Part shown: positions 5,755 through 8,318 of the stretch, in pieces
Layout: every line of letters starts with the position of its first letter
Position numbering within the stretch: the stretch's first letter is position 1
Notes under the pieces: generated by a model
Told to the model about the DNA's origin: nothing
Seen by the model: the letters and a program-made list of their open reading frames with translations, nothing else
Database searches by the model: none
Program-made: the position numbers and the translations under genes
NCBI GenBank assembly: GCA_002690755.1
Contig: NZFT01000064.1
Coordinates: 4,037-12,354 of the forward strand
From: Phycisphaerae bacterium
Lineage (GTDB): Bacteria; Planctomycetota; Phycisphaerae; Phycisphaerales; SM1A02
Length of the DNA stretch: 8,318 bases
Direction: 5' to 3'

Positions 5755-7788
5755 ATGAGCCAGATGACCGCGCCGACGCCGGCCTTCTCCCCCGAACCCC
5801 AGAACGAAGCCTCCGACCAGGGAGGACGCCGACTCGAACGGCAGCTCTTCATCGCCCTGCTCGGTGGGATGCTCCTGCTGGTGAGCGGCATCGCGCGCCT
5901 GTTCGGTGCCAGCGCCGCGGTCTCCGACATCCCGGCCGCCATCGGTGCGATCCTCCTGCTCATCCCGCTCCTGCGTGGGGCGATTCGCGAAATGAAGCGC
6001 GGCGAACCGTCCAGCGACGCCCTGGCCACCCTCGCGGTCATCGCGGCGATCGCGGTGAACGACCTCCGCACCGCCGGCTTCCTGGCGCTCTTCCTCTGGC
6101 TCTCGAAGCTGGTGCTGAGCCGAACCGCCTGGGGCGCCCAGCGTGCGATCCGCGAACTCGTCGAGCTCACGCCGGACGTCGCCCGACGCCTCGATGCGGA
6201 GGGCGACGAGTCCGAGGTCAAACTCGCGAATCTCGCGATCGGCGACATCGTGCGGGTCCGCCCGGGCGAGAACCTCCCGGTCGACGGACGAATCTCGAAC
6301 GGATCGAGTTCGATCAATCAAGCGTCGCTCACCGGCGAAGCGGTCCCGATCGAAGCGGCCGCCGGCACCGACGTCTACGCGGGTACCACCAATCTCACCG
6401 GACAGATCGACGTCGAAGTCACCGCCGTGGCCGACGAGACGACGATCGGCAAGGTCGAGTCCCTGATCCGGGAGGCGGAAAGCGCCCGCAGCGACCGGCA
6501 GGAGATCATCGAACGCCTCGCGGGGTTCTACGTCCCGGTGGTGATCATGGTCTCCGCCCTGGTCTGGTTCTTCACGGTCCGAAGCCCCGACCGCGACGAA
6601 GCGGCGATCCGGGCCATCACCGTCCTGGTGGTGACCTGTCCGGGCGCTCTGCTGATCGCGTATCCGACGGCCATGGTCGCGGCGTTCGCGAGCGCGGCCC
6701 GACTCGGAATCATGATCAAACAGACGCGGACGCTCGAGAGCGCCGCCAACGTCGACACCGTGGTCATGGACAAGACCGGCACCCTCACCACCGGCCGGTT
6801 CGCGGTGAGTCGCCTCGCCCCGGCCGACGGGGTGGATGGTGCGACGCTCCTGCAGGCCGCGGCCGACGCCGAACAGAGTTCGAACCACCCGCTTGCACGA
6901 TCGATCCTCGACACCGCCGAGAAGGCGCGGATCACCGCCGCGTCGATCAGCGAATACACCGAAGTACCCGGCCGGGGCGTCCGCGCCACCCGGGACGACG
7001 GGGTGATCAGCGCCGGACGCGGGGCCTGGCTGCGAGAACTCGCGCCGGGCATCGACACCGAGGTGGCGAACGTCGAGGCGAAGATCGCCGGCATGTCGAG
7101 CGTGCACGTGATGCTCGGTGATCGGTACCTCGGTGCCGTGGGCCTCGAAGACAAACTTCGTCGAAACGCCGGCGACGTGATCGAACACCTCCGGAAACTC
7201 GGCGTCCGCCGGATCTGCATCTTCACCGGCGACCGGCTGGACGTCGCCAAGCGGGTCGGCCAGTCCGTCGGCGTCGACTCCGTGGAGGCCGAGTGCCTGC
7301 CTGAAGAGAAGCACGCGGAGCTCAAGCACCTGATCGCGAACGGCCACCGGACGCTGGTGGTCGGTGACGGCATCAACGACGGCCCGATCCTCGCCAGCGC
7401 CGACGTCGGCGTGGCGATGGGACTGTCCGGTTCGGACATCGCGACCAACTCGGCCGGCGTGGCCCTGATGCACGACGATCTCCGACACGTGCCGTTCCTG
7501 CTGGAGATCGCCCGCCGCACGAAGGGCATCATCACCCAGAACATCGCGGTCAGCCTGCTCCTCGCGGTGGTCGGTCTCGCCCTCGCGGCGACCGGCAACA
7601 TCAACATCTGGCTGACCCCCTTCTACCAGGCGGTCGCGTACCTCTTCGTCATTCTGAACAGCCTCCGGCTGGTCCGGTTCGGCGAGGACTTCGCCGAGGA
7701 CGAGCAGGCCCGACGCCGGCTCGAGGCGGAACGGGAGCGTCGCAAGAGCCGCGGCCGGGAGGCCTCGGTCCGCCTCGCACGAAACTAA
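5755..7788 (+). CDS. P1B-like (heavy-metal type) P-type ATPase with CPG motif, metal unknown
   Basis: This 677-residue membrane pump uses ATP to move a cation. All catalytic motifs are present: SLTGEAVP (191-198, actuator loop), the phosphorylated Asp339 in DKTGT (339-343), the P1B-specific HP pair (378-379), TGD (491-493) and GDGIND (537-542). About eight membrane helices are expected: near 31-50, 57-74, 90-103, 106-122, 257-275, 287-310, 593-613 and 617-640. The transport motif reads C295-P-G rather than CPC or SPC. The last helix, 'FYQAVAYLFVILNSLRLV', lacks the Asp found in ZntA-type pumps. There is no N-terminal metal-binding domain with paired Cys, only about 30 polar residues. The tail after 645 is a charged helix rich in Arg and Glu. 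ATG 5755 follows GGAG at 5746-5749; an in-frame ATG at 5659 overlaps the putative -10 and would add arginine-rich peptide. The substrate metal cannot be assigned. Confidence 0.88.
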   Translation: MSQMTAPTPAFSPEPQNEASDQGGRRLERQLFIALLGGMLLLVSGIARLFGASAAVSDIPAAIGAILLLIPLLRGAIREMKRGEPSSDALATLAVIAAIAVNDLRTAGFLALFLWLSKLVLSRTAWGAQRAIRELVELTPDVARRLDAEGDESEVKLANLAIGDIVRVRPGENLPVDGRISNGSSSINQASLTGEAVPIEAAAGTDVYAGTTNLTGQIDVEVTAVADETTIGKVESLIREAESARSDRQEIIERLAGFYVPVVIMVSALVWFFTVRSPDRDEAAIRAITVLVVTCPGALLIAYPTAMVAAFASAARLGIMIKQTRTLESAANVDTVVMDKTGTLTTGRFAVSRLAPADGVDGATLLQAAADAEQSSNHPLARSILDTAEKARITAASISEYTEVPGRGVRATRDDGVISAGRGAWLRELAPGIDTEVANVEAKIAGMSSVHVMLGDRYLGAVGLEDKLRRNAGDVIEHLRKLGVRRICIFTGDRLDVAKRVGQSVGVDSVEAECLPEEKHAELKHLIANGHRTLVVGDGINDGPILASADVGVAMGLSGSDIATNSAGVALMHDDLRHVPFLLEIARRTKGIITQNIAVSLLLAVVGLALAATGNINIWLTPFYQAVAYLFVILNSLRLVRFGEDFAEDEQARRRLEAERERRKSRGREASVRLARN

Positions 7789-7798
7789 GCAGACGGTT

Positions 7799-7819
7799 GA
7801 AATCCAGGAGATCGATTTC
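7799..7819 (+). terminator. Possible hairpin after the P-type ATPase gene
   Basis: GAAATC (7799-7804) pairs with GATTTC (7814-7819) around a 9-nt loop, 10 nt after the TAA stop. The stem is short and AT-rich and has no T-run, so termination is doubtful. The rest of the 96-nt gap up to 7884 shows no clear promoter. Confidence 0.25.
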
Positions 7820-7884
7820 CAAGACAAAGATGTGCCCCTCGTCACACCTCGAACGATCCCCTTCGATCCGGAAGACCGTAATCC

Positions 7885-8175
7885 ATGAGCCAGATCCTTG
7901 TCGCCCAAGCCGCCAGCGTCTCTCCCCCCGGGATCGCCGAACAGGTCCACCACTTGAGTTCGTCCAAACTCGCGTTGATCCTCATCTTCGGGAGGGCCTT
8001 CCTCACGGCCATCGTCTCGGTGATCGCGGGCGTGATCCAGAACATCCTCAAGACTCGAAGCCGCGAACGCACGAGGCAGGAGGTCGCCGCCTACGTGGCG
8101 GAGGGCACCATGACCGCCGATGAGGGCGAGCAGCTCCTTGCCGCGAGCAGCAAGAACAAGCGCAAGTGCCAGTGA
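7885..8175 (+). CDS. Small single-pass membrane protein, unknown function
   Basis: I do not recognise this 96-residue protein. It has a short polar N-terminus, one hydrophobic segment at about residues 28-52 ('KLALILIFGRAFLTAIVSVI'), and a basic stretch just after it (KTRSRERTR). The positive-inside rule therefore puts the C-terminus in the cytoplasm. The tail holds 'VAAYVAEGTMTADEGEQLLAA' (67-87), a helix-Gly-turn-helix pattern like short SHOCT-type oligomerisation motifs, and ends KNKRKCQ. The coding frame ends at a TGA, and codon use matches the neighbouring genes. A weak GGAAG lies 10 nt before the ATG. It may be cotranscribed with the ATPase gene 96 nt upstream and could be an accessory subunit, but that is only inference from position. 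It is the only substantial open frame in this stretch that encodes a coherent membrane protein. Confidence 0.65.
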   Translation: MSQILVAQAASVSPPGIAEQVHHLSSSKLALILIFGRAFLTAIVSVIAGVIQNILKTRSRERTRQEVAAYVAEGTMTADEGEQLLAASSKNKRKCQ

Positions 8176-8189
8176 TCGCCCACGCGATC
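8174..8189 (+). terminator. Hairpin overlapping the stop codon of the small membrane protein gene
   Basis: GATCGC (8174-8179) and GCGATC (8184-8189) form a perfect 6-bp stem with a CCAC loop. The stem starts within the TGA stop at 8173-8175. No T-run follows. The position matches the hairpin at 2433-2451. Confidence 0.35.
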
Positions 8190-8225
8190 TCCCGATGACG
8201 CAGGCCATGCTCGCCGTGAATGGGG

Positions 8226-8231
8226 TACGCT
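8226..8231 (+). promoter_or_regulatory. Putative -10 element TACGCT, leaderless promoter
   Basis: TACGCT fits TANNNT and is followed by CGACCAC and then ATG 8239, the same 7-nt gap as at 956 and gpsA. There is no ribosome-binding site. The element supports a new transcript starting here. Confidence 0.45.
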
Positions 8232-8238
8232 CGACCAC

Positions 8239-8318
8239 ATGAGCGACGGGAACGAAACGCGACGCCGCGGAGGCCTCCCACCGGCGTTGTCGAAGCATCG
8301 ACCCGAGCTCGCCGGTCG
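8239..8318 (+). CDS. Start of an unidentified gene, cut by the window end
   Basis: ATG 8239 opens a frame that runs to the window end without a stop; 26 complete codons are visible (MSDGNETRRRGG...). This polar, basic N-terminus is too short to assign to a family. The call rests mainly on the leaderless-type promoter just upstream and on the absence of any other open gene after the stop at 8175. Confidence 0.45.
   Translation, partial: MSDGNETRRRGGLPPALSKHRPELAG

Noticed and set aside
5545..8298. A very long open frame of 917 codons on the minus strand, opposite the ATPase and its neighbours
   Set aside because: It is antisense to a P-type ATPase with every catalytic motif intact. Its product is Arg/Asp/Gly/Val-rich without domain structure, as expected for a shadow frame in GC-rich DNA.
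1..8318. Search for a defence island, prophage, insertion sequence, CRISPR array, tRNA or rRNA
   Set aside because: No spaced direct repeats, transposase or integrase motifs, terminal inverted repeats or tRNA-like sequences were seen. The genes are mostly housekeeping or regulatory.

Overview
The window is GC-rich, densely coded bacterial DNA with strong G/C bias at third codon positions. It looks like chromosomal housekeeping DNA rather than a mobile island: I see no transposase, integrase, tRNA, rRNA or CRISPR repeat. The gene families, the TANNNT promoter style and the codon use (GCG, ATC, CTC, CGG/CGA) suggest a planctomycete, perhaps class Phycisphaerae. That placement is inference; no marker gene here proves it.

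Layout, left to right. (1) 1-914, + strand: the 3' end of a YciA-like acyl-CoA thioesterase, overlapping purN (GAR formyltransferase) by 4 nt in a GTGA junction. (2) 956-2434, +: a secreted or membrane-anchored protein combining a signal peptide, a TPR-like segment, an HEFTH metallopeptidase domain (peptidase MA-like) and a C-terminal PDZ domain. (3) 2512-4504, +: a tight four-gene run of DUF502 membrane protein, hpf (ribosome hibernation factor), ptsN (EIIA-Ntr type) and an HPr protein. This resembles the proteobacterial rpoN-hpf-ptsN-rapZ-npr cluster with rpoN and rapZ missing. (4) 4538-5548, - strand: gpsA (glycerol-3-phosphate dehydrogenase), convergent with HPr and divergent from the next gene. 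(5) 5755-7788, +: a P1B-like P-type ATPase with a CPG motif in place of CPC and no N-terminal metal-binding domain. (6) 7885-8175, +: a 96-residue single-pass membrane protein with no recognised function. (7) 8239 to the end: the start of an unidentified gene.

The most interesting non-coding signal is a repeated promoter layout. Four genes at the head of predicted transcripts have a TANNNT -10-like hexamer just upstream of the ATG. In three of them (956, 5548, 8239) the gap is exactly 7 nt, which predicts leaderless mRNAs; the fourth (2512) has a 12-nt gap. None of the four has a Shine-Dalgarno sequence, whereas several other genes (purN, hpf and, more weakly, the ATPase) do. Predicted transcript ends carry short GC-rich hairpins at or just after the stop codon, without U-tracts. 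The HIP1 octamer GCGATCGC, known for its abundance in cyanobacteria, occurs eight times.

Functionally, the hpf-ptsN-HPr run suggests a regulatory phosphotransfer chain tied to translation control; EI, HPr kinase and sugar permeases are not in the window. I find no clear self-contained new defence or mobile system. The best novelty candidates are the leaderless promoter grammar, the atypical ATPase with its small membrane-protein neighbour, and the HEFTH-PDZ protein.
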